Shown: in pieces, positions 49,306-57,945 of the stretch
How the letters are laid out: every line of letters begins with the position of its first letter
Numbering within the stretch: position 1 is the first letter of the stretch
The notes under the pieces: generated by a model
Databases searched by the model: none
What the model saw: only the letters and a program-made list of their open reading frames with translations
Told to the model about the DNA's origin: nothing
Translations under genes and position numbers: made by a program
Assembly: GCF_900110035.1 (NCBI RefSeq)
Contig: NZ_FOCF01000001.1
Location: 434,001 to 498,000 of the forward strand
Direction: 5' to 3'
DNA: 64,000 nt
Source: Sphingomonas gellani
Lineage (GTDB): Bacteria > Pseudomonadota > Alphaproteobacteria > Sphingomonadales > Sphingomonadaceae

Positions 49306-50504
49306 GCTTGTCCCTTTTCGGCCAGGCGCAGCATCGTCACCGCCGACAAGGCCGCACGTTCGGCGAGGCTGTCGAGCAGGACGAACTCGTCCGGGGAGTG
49401 GATGGCCCCGCCGCGGACGCCCATGGTGTCGACCACCGGCACGCCCGCCGCGGCGATGTTGTTGCCGTCGCACACGCCGCCAGTCGCGCGCCAGCGGATC
49501 GGGATGCCCAGGTCCGCGCCGACGTCTCGGACGAGGCCGAACAAGCGTTCCGCGCTCCCGTCGACGGGCTTCGGGGGCCGGTTGAACTGGCCGTGCACCT
49601 CGACGACCACGTCCGCTTCGGCGGCCACCTCTGCCGCGACCCGGTCCAGCGTTCGGCGCGCATGGTCGATCGCCGCCTGGTCGCCGGGGCGGAAATTGAC
49701 GTGCAGGATGGCGAGGTCGGGCACGACGTTGTTTGGCGCTCCCCCGTCGATCCGCGCCGGGTTGACGGTCAGCGCGGGGCCGGCCGATTGGGCCAGCAGT
49801 ACCGCGACCCGGGCGGCGGCGACCAAAGCGTTGCGCCCTTCCTCCGGATTGCGGCCGGCGTGGGCGCTGCGTCCGCGCACGACCACGGCGAAGTTGCCCG
49901 TGCCGCCCCGCGCACCCGCCAACGTCCCGTCCGCCAGCGCGGGTTCGTAGGTCAGCGCGGCGACCTTACCGCGTGCCGATCGCGCGATCAGGTCGGCCGA
50001 CGACAGCGATCCGGTTTCCTCGTCCGAATTGAGCAGGATGTCATATCCCAGCCCGGGCACGCCGACCGCTTCCACCGCATGCAGCGCGGCCAGCATCACG
50101 GTCAACCCACCCTTCATGTCCGCAACGCCGGGGCCATTCAGCACCCCGGGCGCGATCTCCCGTACCTGTTGGAAGGGGTGGTCGGCTGCGTAGACCGTGT
50201 CCATGTGCCCGGTCAGCAGCAGGCGAACCGGTGCCTCCGGCCGTACCGACACGAGCAGGTGATCGCCATGCGGTACCGTATTCGGCTGGCCATCCGCACC
50301 CACCCGGCTGACCGGCGCGGGTGCGACGCGACTGACGGTGCCGGGCAGGGTGCCGAACGCCTCCGCCATCAGATCCGCCGTTATTGCCAACCCGATCAGG
50401 TTGCCCGTGCCGCTGTTGACCGAAGCCCAGCGTTCCACCTGTTCGCGCATCGCGGTCGCGTCGATGCGCGCGACGGCATCCTCTTCCTGCTTCAACAGCC
50501 CCAT
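49302..50504 (-). CDS. M20-family metallohydrolase (carboxypeptidase G2-like)
   Basis: A 400-residue zinc hydrolase. The metal site includes HMDTVY, GPGVADMKGG, and NSDEETGS, with late His in GGAIHSPDEFVLL. A dimerisation domain lies between. The related enzymes release amino acids from N-acyl or N-carbamoyl peptides. It is translationally coupled to astA (ATGA), so its substrate may be an arginine- or succinyl-linked compound (inference). Confidence 0.88.
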   Translation of the reverse strand: MGLLKQEEDAVARIDATAMREQVERWASVNSGTGNLIGLAITADLMAEAFGTLPGTVSRVAPAPVSRVGADGQPNTVPHGDHLLVSVRPEAPVRLLLTGHMDTVYAADHPFQQVREIAPGVLNGPGVADMKGGLTVMLAALHAVEAVGVPGLGYDILLNSDEETGSLSSADLIARSARGKVAALTYEPALADGTLAGARGGTGNFAVVVRGRSAHAGRNPEEGRNALVAAARVAVLLAQSAGPALTVNPARIDGGAPNNVVPDLAILHVNFRPGDQAAIDHARRTLDRVAAEVAAEADVVVEVHGQFNRPPKPVDGSAERLFGLVRDVGADLGIPIRWRATGGVCDGNNIAAAGVPVVDTMGVRGGAIHSPDEFVLLDSLAERAALSAVTMLRLAEKGQA

Positions 50505-50522
50505 CGGGCCCGTGTAGCGCGA

Positions 50523-51449
50523 TCAGAAGGCGTAGACGAGAGACGCGCGCGTGGTCGTGTCGGTGGATACCGAACCGGAGGGCGGCGTGCTTTCATATTG
50601 CACGTTGTACGACAGCTGGGCGGACAGGGGGCCGAGCAGCCGTGCGTTCAGCGCCGTTTTGCTGCTGACGGTGGAATTCATCCGCTGCACATAGGCGGAG
50701 GCGGTCTGACGGACCGACAGGCCGGGCGTCAGTTTCCAGTTCATGTCCATGGAGCCGCGGGTCGCCATCTGGCTGGTGCGCTGACCATCGGTGAAGTTGG
50801 TGTATCGGAACGCCGGTCCGATCTCCAGGTCCAGCGTGATCGCGCGGGACCGGATCGCGCTGTACCCGGCGCCGGTCGAGGCCGATGCACGGTCGTAGAA
50901 ACCCAGGAACCGATCGCCCTCATATTGCAGCTGACCGTAGATATAGGCGCGGTCGTTGACCTTGTAGTTGGGTTCGTAGCTGAACAGGTAATGCTCGCGC
51001 GTGGTGGTGCCCAGGCTTTCCTGATAATCGATCTGCCCGCGCAGCTTGTGCCGCCATTGCAGCCCCTCGCGCGACAGGTCGGCCGTGGCGCTGACGCCGG
51101 CGGTGTCGGAATTGCCGGTGGTCAGGAACCCGCCGACCTCCACCCGGCCGCGCCACAGGTGCAGGAACCCCGCCTCCATGATCTCCGCCCGGCGCTGCTT
51201 GTCGCGTTCGGAACGCCATGCCTCCGCGATGCGCAGCACCGCGTCGCCGCTCGCCGGGTCGGCGGATCGGGCATATTTGACGATGGTGTTGATGTCGCCG
51301 TCGTTACCGCTGGCGATCGCCGCGTCCAGCATCGCGCGGATCGATTCCGGGATCGCCTGTCCCGCCCAGCTGTCGGCACCGCCACTCTGTCCCGACGGTG
51401 CATCGGGCGCGGGCGCAGCGAGCAGGATGGTGGCAAGCATCACGGGCAT
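50523..51449 (-). CDS. DUF481 outer-membrane beta-barrel protein
   Basis: A 308-residue exported protein. After a short hydrophobic start and a helical region, a series of alternating beta strands follows (RVEVGGFLTTGNSDTAGVS, QYEGDRFLGFYDRAS) ending in Phe (TRASLVYAF), the signal for barrel assembly. It belongs to the YdiY-type DUF481 family, whose function is unknown. It lies 67 bp after rppH and 18 bp before the M20 gene on the same strand. Confidence 0.87.
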   Translation of the reverse strand: MPVMLATILLAAPAPDAPSGQSGGADSWAGQAIPESIRAMLDAAIASGNDGDINTIVKYARSADPASGDAVLRIAEAWRSERDKQRRAEIMEAGFLHLWRGRVEVGGFLTTGNSDTAGVSATADLSREGLQWRHKLRGQIDYQESLGTTTREHYLFSYEPNYKVNDRAYIYGQLQYEGDRFLGFYDRASASTGAGYSAIRSRAITLDLEIGPAFRYTNFTDGQRTSQMATRGSMDMNWKLTPGLSVRQTASAYVQRMNSTVSSKTALNARLLGPLSAQLSYNVQYESTPPSGSVSTDTTTRASLVYAF

Positions 51450-51516
51450 GGGTATGTTCTATTGTCCTTGTTACCCCAGCGGAAGGTCTGTTTGACGAAC
51501 CGAATCGGCAGGGCGT

Positions 51517-51996
51517 TCAGCCGAGATGCGGCGCGAACGCGGTCAGCACCTGTTCGTACAGCGCCTTCTTGAACGGGACGATCATCGCCGGCAGGTCGGC
51601 GGGGTCGCTCCAGCGCCACGCGCGGAACTCGGGATGCGGGGTGGCGATGTCGATGTCCGCGTCCGTGCCGGTGAAGCGGAACAGGAACCACCGCTGGCGC
51701 TGGCCGCGCCACTTGCCCTTCCAGACCTTTCCGACGAGTTCGGGCGGCAGGTCGTAGAACAGCTCGGTCGGTGCCTCGGCGATCAACTCGACATGCTCGG
51801 GCCTGACGCCCGTTTCTTCGCCCAACTCGCGCAGGGCGGCGGCCAGCGCATCCTCGCCCGGATCGATCCCGCCCTGCGGCATCTGCCATGCCTCCAGCGT
51901 GGTATCCAGACGCTGCCCGACAAAGGCGCGGCCCTGCGCATCGATCAGCATCACGCCCGCACAGGGGCGATAGGGCAGGTCGGACGGGTCGGTCAT
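51517..51996 (-). CDS. rppH: RNA pyrophosphohydrolase
   Basis: A 159-residue Nudix enzyme that removes pyrophosphate from mRNA 5' ends, allowing RNase E decay. The Nudix box is GGIDPGEDALAAALRELGEETGV read across residues 42-64; LPYRPCAGVMLIDAQGRAFVGQR begins the fold and KWRGQRQRWFLFRF is typical of RppH. Confidence 0.95.
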   Translation of the reverse strand: MTDPSDLPYRPCAGVMLIDAQGRAFVGQRLDTTLEAWQMPQGGIDPGEDALAAALRELGEETGVRPEHVELIAEAPTELFYDLPPELVGKVWKGKWRGQRQRWFLFRFTGTDADIDIATPHPEFRAWRWSDPADLPAMIVPFKKALYEQVLTAFAPHLG

Positions 51997-52077
51997 GGCG
52001 CCTTCCTCTTTGCAGGGTGCCTTGGGGATGCGGGCAGCTCCTAGGCGTCCCGGCCACGCGCGTCCATCACCGCCGGA

Positions 52078-52755
52078 TCAGGCGCAGGTCGAGCCGCTGG
52101 CCCAGGCGCAATCATTGCCACTCGGGCGCGACAGGATCGAACGGGCATCGCCGGGCTGTCGCGGACGACCGTGACCATCGCCGCTCGCCGCGATCACCCG
52201 CTCCAAAAGCTCCTGCCCGTCGTGCCAGGCGCCCAGGCCACTGGCGGCGTTCAGATGGCCGAGCGGACCCACATCGACGAAGTGGCTGCCCCAGTCGGCG
52301 GCCATGTCATGGGCCCGTTCGGGCGTGCACCACGGATCGTCGGCGGAGGCGACAAGGATGGAGGGGAATGGCAGCGCCAGGCGCGGGACAGGGGCGAACC
52401 CGGCGATCTCCGCGGGCGCGGTCGCCCGGTCCACATCGGCGGGCGCGACCAGCAAGGCGCCGGCCACGGGCCAGCCATAGGGCTGTGGCGAAAGCTGTGC
52501 CCACCAAGCGATCGCGATGCAGCCAAGGCTGTGTCCCGCGAGGATCACCGGCGCCTGTGCGGCAGCGATCGCCTGGTCTAGCCGGGTGACCCAGCTATTT
52601 CGGTGCGGCGTGTTCCACATGCCCAGGTCGGCGCGCAAGGTGTCCGGGCGGGCATGTTCCCAAAGCGTCTGCCAATGGGCGGGACCCGACCCGCCCAAAC
52701 CCGGCACGGTCAGGATCGTCGGGCGGTGTGCGTCGACTGGTGCAAAGCTACCCAT
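52078..52755 (-). CDS. RBBP9/YdeN-type alpha/beta hydrolase
   Basis: A 225-residue serine hydrolase. The start TILTVPGLGGSGPAHWQTLWE is the family hallmark; nucleophile Ser in LAGHSLGC, Asp in SADDPW, His in GHLNAASGLG. The natural substrate is unknown. ATG 52755 has GGGGAGA upstream; the frame extends to 52848. It is divergent from tlyA. Confidence 0.9.
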   Translation of the reverse strand: MGSFAPVDAHRPTILTVPGLGGSGPAHWQTLWEHARPDTLRADLGMWNTPHRNSWVTRLDQAIAAAQAPVILAGHSLGCIAIAWWAQLSPQPYGWPVAGALLVAPADVDRATAPAEIAGFAPVPRLALPFPSILVASADDPWCTPERAHDMAADWGSHFVDVGPLGHLNAASGLGAWHDGQELLERVIAASGDGHGRPRQPGDARSILSRPSGNDCAWASGSTCA

Positions 52756-52910
52756 CTGCCATCTCCCCTGCGGGTGGGCATCGCCAATCGCGAAACGCGA
52801 TCGGCCACGTCCCGGCACCCATGTAATCCCCAGCAGCTGAGGGGACAATCGGGCGGGCGGCCAGATGGTGGAGGCTTGCGATAGGGCGCGAGCCCCGGCA
52901 AGGCGCGCCG

Positions 52911-53645
52911 ATGGCGAAGCAGCGTGCGGATCAGATGCTGGTGGATCGGGGGCTGGCGGAGTCGCGTACCCGCGCCCAGGCGCTCATCATGGCGGGTCTG
53001 GTGTTCGCCGGCACGCGCAAGGTGGACAAGCCCGGTCAGCCACTGGCGGACGACGTGGTGCTGGACGTGCGCGGACGCGATCACCCATGGGTGTCGCGCG
53101 GCGGTATCAAGCTGGCGCATGGTCTCTCGCATTTCGGCTGGGACGTGACGGGCGTCGTCGCGATGGACGTCGGATCCTCGACCGGCGGATTCACGGATGT
53201 GCTGCTGCAAAACGGCGCAACCCGCGTCTATGCGATCGACAGCGGCACCAACCAGCTTGCCTGGAAGCTTCGCCAGGACGCGCGGGTCCTGGTCTACGAA
53301 CAGACCAGCGCGCGCATCCTGACCGCCGAACACGTGCCCGAGCCCATCGACCTGATCGTTTGCGACGCGAGCTTCATTTCGCTCGACAAGGTGCTGGAGC
53401 GGCCGATGTCCTTCGCGGCACCGGACGCGCGACTGATGGCGTTGATCAAGCCGCAGTTCGAGGCGGGGCGCGAGGAAGTGGGAAAGGGCGGCGTGGTCCG
53501 CGATCAGGGCGTCCGGGACCGCGTATGCGCGGAGGTAGCCGCATGGTTGACCACGGCTGGGTGGATGGTGCTGGGTGTCGTGGAAAGCCCGATCACCGGG
53601 CCTGAGGGCAATGTCGAATATCTGATCGCGGCGTCCCGGAATTGA
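52911..53645 (+). CDS. tlyA: TlyA-family rRNA 2'-O-methyltransferase
   Basis: A 244-residue protein with an N-terminal S4 RNA-binding domain (RADQMLVDRGLAESRTRAQALIMAGLVFAG) and an FtsJ-like methyltransferase with SAM loop DVGSSTGGFTD. Related enzymes methylate C1409 of 16S and C1920 of 23S rRNA, which affects capreomycin sensitivity. The first ATG fits the family length. Confidence 0.94.
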   Translation: MAKQRADQMLVDRGLAESRTRAQALIMAGLVFAGTRKVDKPGQPLADDVVLDVRGRDHPWVSRGGIKLAHGLSHFGWDVTGVVAMDVGSSTGGFTDVLLQNGATRVYAIDSGTNQLAWKLRQDARVLVYEQTSARILTAEHVPEPIDLIVCDASFISLDKVLERPMSFAAPDARLMALIKPQFEAGREEVGKGGVVRDQGVRDRVCAEVAAWLTTAGWMVLGVVESPITGPEGNVEYLIAASRN

Positions 53646-53797
53646 ACCCACCCGCTTGAGCAAGCGATTGCCCAGTGCGTGGCGGCAGGCCAAGGAGGCG
53701 CCGGTCGGGATTCTTGGTGGACGGCCGACATCGAACGGCAATCCGGATGGTTGGGGAGACAGGCGTGGGTGGCATCGCTTCCAGGGGGCAATTGCGA

Positions 53798-54316
53798 ATG
53801 TCCTTTCTGCGCTGGGCAGCGGTGACGGTGCCGGCGGTTCTGCTGCTCGGCTTCGCGTCCGGTCGCTCGGTGCCGGCGGGCGAGCATAATCCCTGGTACG
53901 TTGCGCTTCGGAAACCGGAGCTAACCCCGCCGGGCTGGGCGTTTCCGGTCGCGTGGAGCCTGTTGTACGTGTTGCTCGGCGTAGCGCTGGCGATGATCCT
54001 GCACGCACGCGGGGCGCGTGGCCGGGGCCTGGCGATCGCGGCCTTTGTCGGGCAACTGCTGGTCAACCTGTCCTGGCAGCCGTTGTTCTTCGGCGCGCAC
54101 CGGATAGAGGCCGCCTTGTGGGTGATCGCCACGATGCTGGTCCTGGCGATCGCCATGACGATCTTGTTCGCCCGTATCAGGCCGGTGGCAGGCTGGCTGA
54201 TGGTGCCGTATCTGGTCTGGATCAGTTTCTCCGGTGTGCTGACCTGGCGGATCGGTCAGTTGAACCCGGATGCGGATGGGCTTGCGCGGCCGGCGCATAC
54301 GTCCCAGATGCTGTGA
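53798..54316 (+). CDS. tspO: TspO/MBR family protein
   Basis: A 172-residue membrane protein with five TM helices, rich in tryptophan (NPWYVALRKPELTPPGWAFPVAWSLLYVLLGVAL, LLVNLSWQPLFFGAHRIEAAL). It binds tetrapyrroles and in alphaproteobacteria tunes pigment and porphyrin genes in response to oxygen or light. ATG 53798 was chosen over a longer frame starting at 53675 because it begins at the first helix and has AGGGGG upstream. Confidence 0.92.
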   Translation: MSFLRWAAVTVPAVLLLGFASGRSVPAGEHNPWYVALRKPELTPPGWAFPVAWSLLYVLLGVALAMILHARGARGRGLAIAAFVGQLLVNLSWQPLFFGAHRIEAALWVIATMLVLAIAMTILFARIRPVAGWLMVPYLVWISFSGVLTWRIGQLNPDADGLARPAHTSQML

Positions 54317-54344
54317 CGATCCATCCTCATCAAGGCTTTCCGCC

Positions 54345-54620
54345 ATGCAGTCCGACAACCGCGTATTCGACGATCTCGCCAAGCTCATGAACGGCGCGGC
54401 CGGCACGTTCGCCGGCATGGGCCGCGAGGCGGAGGCGGGCATGCGTGCCCGTGCGCGCGAGTGGATCGGCGGCCTGGATTTCGTCAGCCGCGACGAATTC
54501 GAAACGGTGAAGGCGATGGCGATCGCCGCCCGTGACGAGGCGGATGTGCTGCGCGCCCGGCTCGAAGCGCTCGAGGCACGCCACGGCGCGCCGGTTGATG
54601 CGCCGGTCCCGACCGCCTGA
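54345..54620 (+). CDS. ubiK: Ubiquinone biosynthesis accessory factor UbiK
   Basis: A 91-residue BMFP-type protein. The sequence FDDLAKLMNGAAGTFAGMGREAEAGMRARAREWIGGLDFVSRDEFETVKAMAIAARDE ends in a coiled coil (DVLRARLEALEARHG) used for trimerisation. It assists late ubiquinone steps with UbiJ-type proteins. ATG 54345 is preferred over the start at 54270. Confidence 0.9.
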   Translation: MQSDNRVFDDLAKLMNGAAGTFAGMGREAEAGMRARAREWIGGLDFVSRDEFETVKAMAIAARDEADVLRARLEALEARHGAPVDAPVPTA

Positions 54621-54686
54621 CCTGTGATCTCGCCCCACCGTGCGGTGCCTTCGCTTCGACGGCGTTTCGTGCGATAAGCGCCGTCG

Positions 54687-55187
54687 ATGCTTGATCAGGC
54701 CGACCACGACACCGACGACTCCGCGCCGCTCGACATGCTCGAGGCGTATTTCGCCGCGCATGGATGGGAGCATGAGCGTGGGGACGAGGAGATCGTCGCC
54801 ACGGTCAAGGGCAGCTGGGCCAGTTACGAGCTGCGCGCCTTGTGGCGGGAGGAGGACGGCGTTCTCCAGTTCCTCGCCCTGCCAGACATAAAGGTCACGG
54901 ATGATCGCCGGGCTGGCATGTACGAGACGCTTGCCCTGGTGAACGAGCAGCTCTGGGTCGGCCATTTCGAGCTATGGTCTTCATCCGGGACCCTGTTGTA
55001 CCGACACGCCGCGTTGATCGACGGGGATGAGGCGACGCTGTCTCTGTCGGCCGCGGAGACGCTGGTGGAAAGCGCGATCGACGAGTGCGAGCGCTTCTAT
55101 CCGGTTTTCCAGTTCGTGTTGTGGGGTGGCAAATCGCCTCGGGAAGCGCTGGCGGCGGCACTGATCGAAACGCAGGGCGAGGCCTGA
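54687..55187 (+). CDS. YbjN domain-containing protein
   Basis: A 166-residue cytoplasmic protein of the YbjN/SRAP chaperone-like fold. Typical segments are LDMLEAYFAAHGWEHERGDEEIVATVKG, LQFLALPDIKVTDDRRAGMYETLALVNEQLWVGHFELW and LYRHAALIDGD. The function is uncertain; YbjN proteins affect motility and stress. It lies four bases before proC. Confidence 0.9.
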   Translation: MLDQADHDTDDSAPLDMLEAYFAAHGWEHERGDEEIVATVKGSWASYELRALWREEDGVLQFLALPDIKVTDDRRAGMYETLALVNEQLWVGHFELWSSSGTLLYRHAALIDGDEATLSLSAAETLVESAIDECERFYPVFQFVLWGGKSPREALAAALIETQGEA

Positions 55188-55191
55188 GGGT

Positions 55192-56010
55192 TTGAGCGGG
55201 CCGTTCGCCGATCTCGGCCGCATCCTGATGGTGGGATGCGGCAACATGGGCGGCGCGATGCTGCGTCGCTGGCTCGATCAGGGCTTGGACCCAGCACAGG
55301 TGACCGTCATCAGTCCGAGCGGTCGTGCCGTCCCGGGCGGGGTCGCCGTCATCAACGCCTATGATCCGGCAGCGGTTGGTACCGTGTCGACCCTGTTGCT
55401 CGCGATGAAGCCGCAACAGCTGTCCGCGGTCCATGCCGCCGGGCTGGCGTCGGTCCGCGCGGAGTTGCTGGTCTCGATCCTGGCGGGCGTGGACAGCGCC
55501 ACGCTGTCTTCGCTCTGGCCCGGTGCCACCGTAATACGCGCGATGCCGAACCTGCCCGTCGCGATTGGCAAGGGTGTGGTGGCTTTGCACAGCCCGGCCG
55601 AAATCGACGACCGTGCGCGCAGGGTTGCGGCATGGATGCAACCGCTGGGCCTGGTGGAATGGATCGAGAGCGAGGGTCTGTTCGATCTGGTCACCGCGCT
55701 GGCCGGCAGCGGCCCGAGCTTCACCTATCGTTTCATCGAAGCATTGGCCGCAGCCGGCACGGCGTTGGGCCTGCCGTCCGACCAATCGGCGCGGCTGGCC
55801 ACTGCAACCGTTGAGGGCGCGGGCTTGCTGGCAGCCGAGGCGGCGGAAACGCCGGCTGTTCTGGCCGATCAGGTCGCCAGCCCGGGCGGCTCGACGCGTG
55901 CCGGCCTGAACGTCCTCGACAACGATGCCGCGCTCGTCTCGTTGCTGACACGGACGTTGCAGGCCTCTGAAAACCGCAATCGCGAAATGGCGGCTGCGGC
56001 GCGGGCTTAG
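55192..56010 (+). CDS. proC: Pyrroline-5-carboxylate reductase
   Basis: A 272-residue enzyme for the last step of proline synthesis. The NAD(P) fold is RILMVGCGNMGGAMLRRWL; the conserved ALAGSGPSFTYRFIEAL and SPGGSTRAGLNVLD are near the end. The start is TTG 55192, just four bases after the ybjN stop and next to GAGGG; no ATG precedes the Rossmann strand, so the rare start is well supported. Confidence 0.95.
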   Translation: MSGPFADLGRILMVGCGNMGGAMLRRWLDQGLDPAQVTVISPSGRAVPGGVAVINAYDPAAVGTVSTLLLAMKPQQLSAVHAAGLASVRAELLVSILAGVDSATLSSLWPGATVIRAMPNLPVAIGKGVVALHSPAEIDDRARRVAAWMQPLGLVEWIESEGLFDLVTALAGSGPSFTYRFIEALAAAGTALGLPSDQSARLATATVEGAGLLAAEAAETPAVLADQVASPGGSTRAGLNVLDNDAALVSLLTRTLQASENRNREMAAAARA

Positions 56011-56080
56011 TTTTCATCAGCGTCAGGCGCGCCGTTGCAACTCGCCGGAAAGATCGCGGGCACTGCAAGCCAACCGCGCA

Positions 56081-56587
56081 TCAGTCCCGCATGGCGTCGA
56101 ACTGTTCACGGATCTCGTCCGACATCAGGCCCTCCAAAACGGCCCAGAATCCCGACACTGCGTTCTGCCCCGCCTTCGCATAGGCATGGCTGACCCGCTT
56201 GCGGCCTGCTTCGAACAACTCGACCTCGATCCGGGTGCCGGCTTCGGTCAGGAACAGCAGCCGTTGTCGCCGATCCCGCTCACCCGGCCGCGCCTCGACA
56301 TAGCCGCGTTCGGTCAGGTCGTTCAGCACGCGGCCCAACGACTGCTTCGTGATGGCAAGGAGGTTGAGCAGTTCGCTGACGGTCAGGCCCGGACGCCGCG
56401 CGATGAAGTAGATCGCGCGATGATGCGCGCGGCCCAATTCGTAACGGGCCAGGTCCTGATCGACCGATCGCACATAATGGCTGTAGCCGAAGTAGAGCAG
56501 TTCCATTCCGCGGCGCACTTCGGGCTCGCGCAGGAACAGGGGGGAGGCGGGTGACGCTAGGGCAGGCATGTTGACCGGTTTAGCCAT
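56081..56587 (-). CDS. MarR-family transcriptional regulator
   Basis: A 168-residue winged-helix regulator. The DNA-binding region is LTVSELLNLLAITKQSLGRVLNDLTERGYVEARPGERDRRQRLLFLTEAG. It is probably a repressor of its divergent neighbour ilvE or of a transporter. ATG 56587 has AGGGCGG upstream; 56569 is an alternative. Confidence 0.92.
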   Translation of the reverse strand: MAKPVNMPALASPASPLFLREPEVRRGMELLYFGYSHYVRSVDQDLARYELGRAHHRAIYFIARRPGLTVSELLNLLAITKQSLGRVLNDLTERGYVEARPGERDRRQRLLFLTEAGTRIEVELFEAGRKRVSHAYAKAGQNAVSGFWAVLEGLMSDEIREQFDAMRD

Positions 56588-56626
56588 CCGCCCTACGCCG
56601 CCGCAAGCCGCACAGATGGGAAAACG

Positions 56627-57724
56627 ATGCTGAACGTCCTCGCCAGCCCCTTTCGTCACCAGCCGAACAGCCGCGCCGTGTCGGATGTCGAGCGTGCGGA
56701 ACGGTTGATCGATCCGGGTTTCGGCCGAGTCTTCACCGATCACATGGCGGTGGTGCGCTGGTCGGAGGGGCAGGGGTGGCACGACCCCAGCATCACCGCG
56801 CGCGAACCGCTGACGATGGATCCGTCGGCCGCCGTGCTCCATTATGCGCAGGAGATTTTCGAGGGTTTGAAGGCGTATCGCCTGCCCGACGGGAAGCTGG
56901 CGCTGTTCCGTGCCGACGCGAATGCCAGGCGGTTCCGCGAATCCGCGCGGCGGCTGGCCATGCCTGAACTGCCGGAGGAGTTGTTCATCGAATCCTGCCG
57001 TGCGCTGGCGACGGTGGATCGCGAATGGATGCCGACGGTGGAGGGTGGATCGCTGTACCTGCGCCCCTTCATGATCGCCAGCGAGGCGTTCCTTGGCGTC
57101 AAGCCGTCGGCCGAGTACCTCTACATGGTGATCGCATCGTCGGTCGGCGCGTATTGGAGGGGACCGGCACGCGCCGTGTCGATCTGGGCGTCCCGCGAGT
57201 ACGCCCGTGCGGCCGCAGGCGGCACCGGCGCGGCGAAGTGCGGCGGCAACTATGCCGCCAGTCTGGTCGCGCAAGCGGAGGCGATCCGCCAGGGCTGCGA
57301 TCAGGTCGTGTTCCTTGACGCAGCGGAGCGCCGGTGGGTGGAGGAACTCGGCGGGATGAACATCTTCTTCGTGTTCGATGATGGGTCCATCCAGACGCCG
57401 CCGCTGACCGGTACGATTCTGCCGGGCATCACGCGGGACTCGTTGATCACGCTGGCGCGCGGCATGGGCCTGACTGTGCGCGAAGAACTATACGCAATCG
57501 ATCAATGGCGCGCGGATGCGGAAAGCGGCCGCCTGACCGAAACCTTTGCCTGCGGAACCGCGGCGGTGGTCACCCCGATCGGCACCGTGGCAGAGGCGCA
57601 AGGCCGCTTCACGATCGGCGGCGGCGTACCCGGTCCTGTCACCACGCGCCTTCGCGACGCCCTCGTGGCTATCCAGCGCGGCACTGCCGTCGGGCCGGAT
57701 GGCTGGATGCAACCTATCGCGTAA
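56627..57724 (+). CDS. ilvE: Branched-chain amino acid aminotransferase
   Basis: A 365-residue fold-type IV PLP enzyme making leucine, isoleucine and valine. The PLP lysine is Lys204 in GAAKCGGNYAASL; other motifs are HYAQEIFEGLKAYR and EELGGMNIFFVFDDG, ending in TFACGTAAVVTPIG. It begins 39 bp from the divergent MarR-family start. It is the last clear core gene before tRNA-Gln. Confidence 0.96.
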   Translation: MLNVLASPFRHQPNSRAVSDVERAERLIDPGFGRVFTDHMAVVRWSEGQGWHDPSITAREPLTMDPSAAVLHYAQEIFEGLKAYRLPDGKLALFRADANARRFRESARRLAMPELPEELFIESCRALATVDREWMPTVEGGSLYLRPFMIASEAFLGVKPSAEYLYMVIASSVGAYWRGPARAVSIWASREYARAAAGGTGAAKCGGNYAASLVAQAEAIRQGCDQVVFLDAAERRWVEELGGMNIFFVFDDGSIQTPPLTGTILPGITRDSLITLARGMGLTVREELYAIDQWRADAESGRLTETFACGTAAVVTPIGTVAEAQGRFTIGGGVPGPVTTRLRDALVAIQRGTAVGPDGWMQPIA

Positions 57725-57773
57725 CGAAAGGGCTTTCCCGGCGCGCGCACCTGACCTAAGGCGCGTGCCTCGT

Positions 57774-57848
57774 TGGGGCGTCGCCAAGCGGTAAGGCAAC
57801 GGTTTTTGGTACCGTCATACGCAGGTTCGAATCCTGCCGCCCCAGCCA
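57774..57848 (+). tRNA. tRNA-Gln (anticodon TTG)
   Basis: A 75-nt cloverleaf with encoded GCCA at the 3' end. TGGGGCG pairs with CGCCCCA; the anticodon stem ACGGT/ACCGT encloses TTTTGGT, giving TTG; the T loop is TTCGAAT. It marks the border between core genes and the island on its right. tRNA 3' ends are common integration sites. Confidence 0.96.
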
Positions 57849-57855
57849 GTACTTA

Positions 57856-57894
57856 GCGGGTTATCCACAGCCCGTTCCGCACTCCGTTCCGCAC
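57856..57894. repeat. DnaA box and 11-bp direct repeat next to tRNA-Gln
   Basis: Right after tRNA-Gln, a hairpin with GCGGG/CCCG arms holds the perfect DnaA box TTATCCACA at 57861-57869. It is followed by two copies of ccgttccgcac at 57872-57882 and 57884-57894 with a 12-bp period. The layout suggests an attachment or replication element of the island. Confidence 0.5.
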
Positions 57895-57945
57895 CTTCTC
57901 GGCCGCTTGCCGGCGCTGTTCCCTCCTTGTTCATGGAGGTGGAGC

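Noticed and set aside
57874-57889. GTTC repeat near tRNA-Gln as an SOS box
   Set aside because: The two GTTC copies are eight bases apart, not seven, and belong to a longer 11-bp direct repeat.
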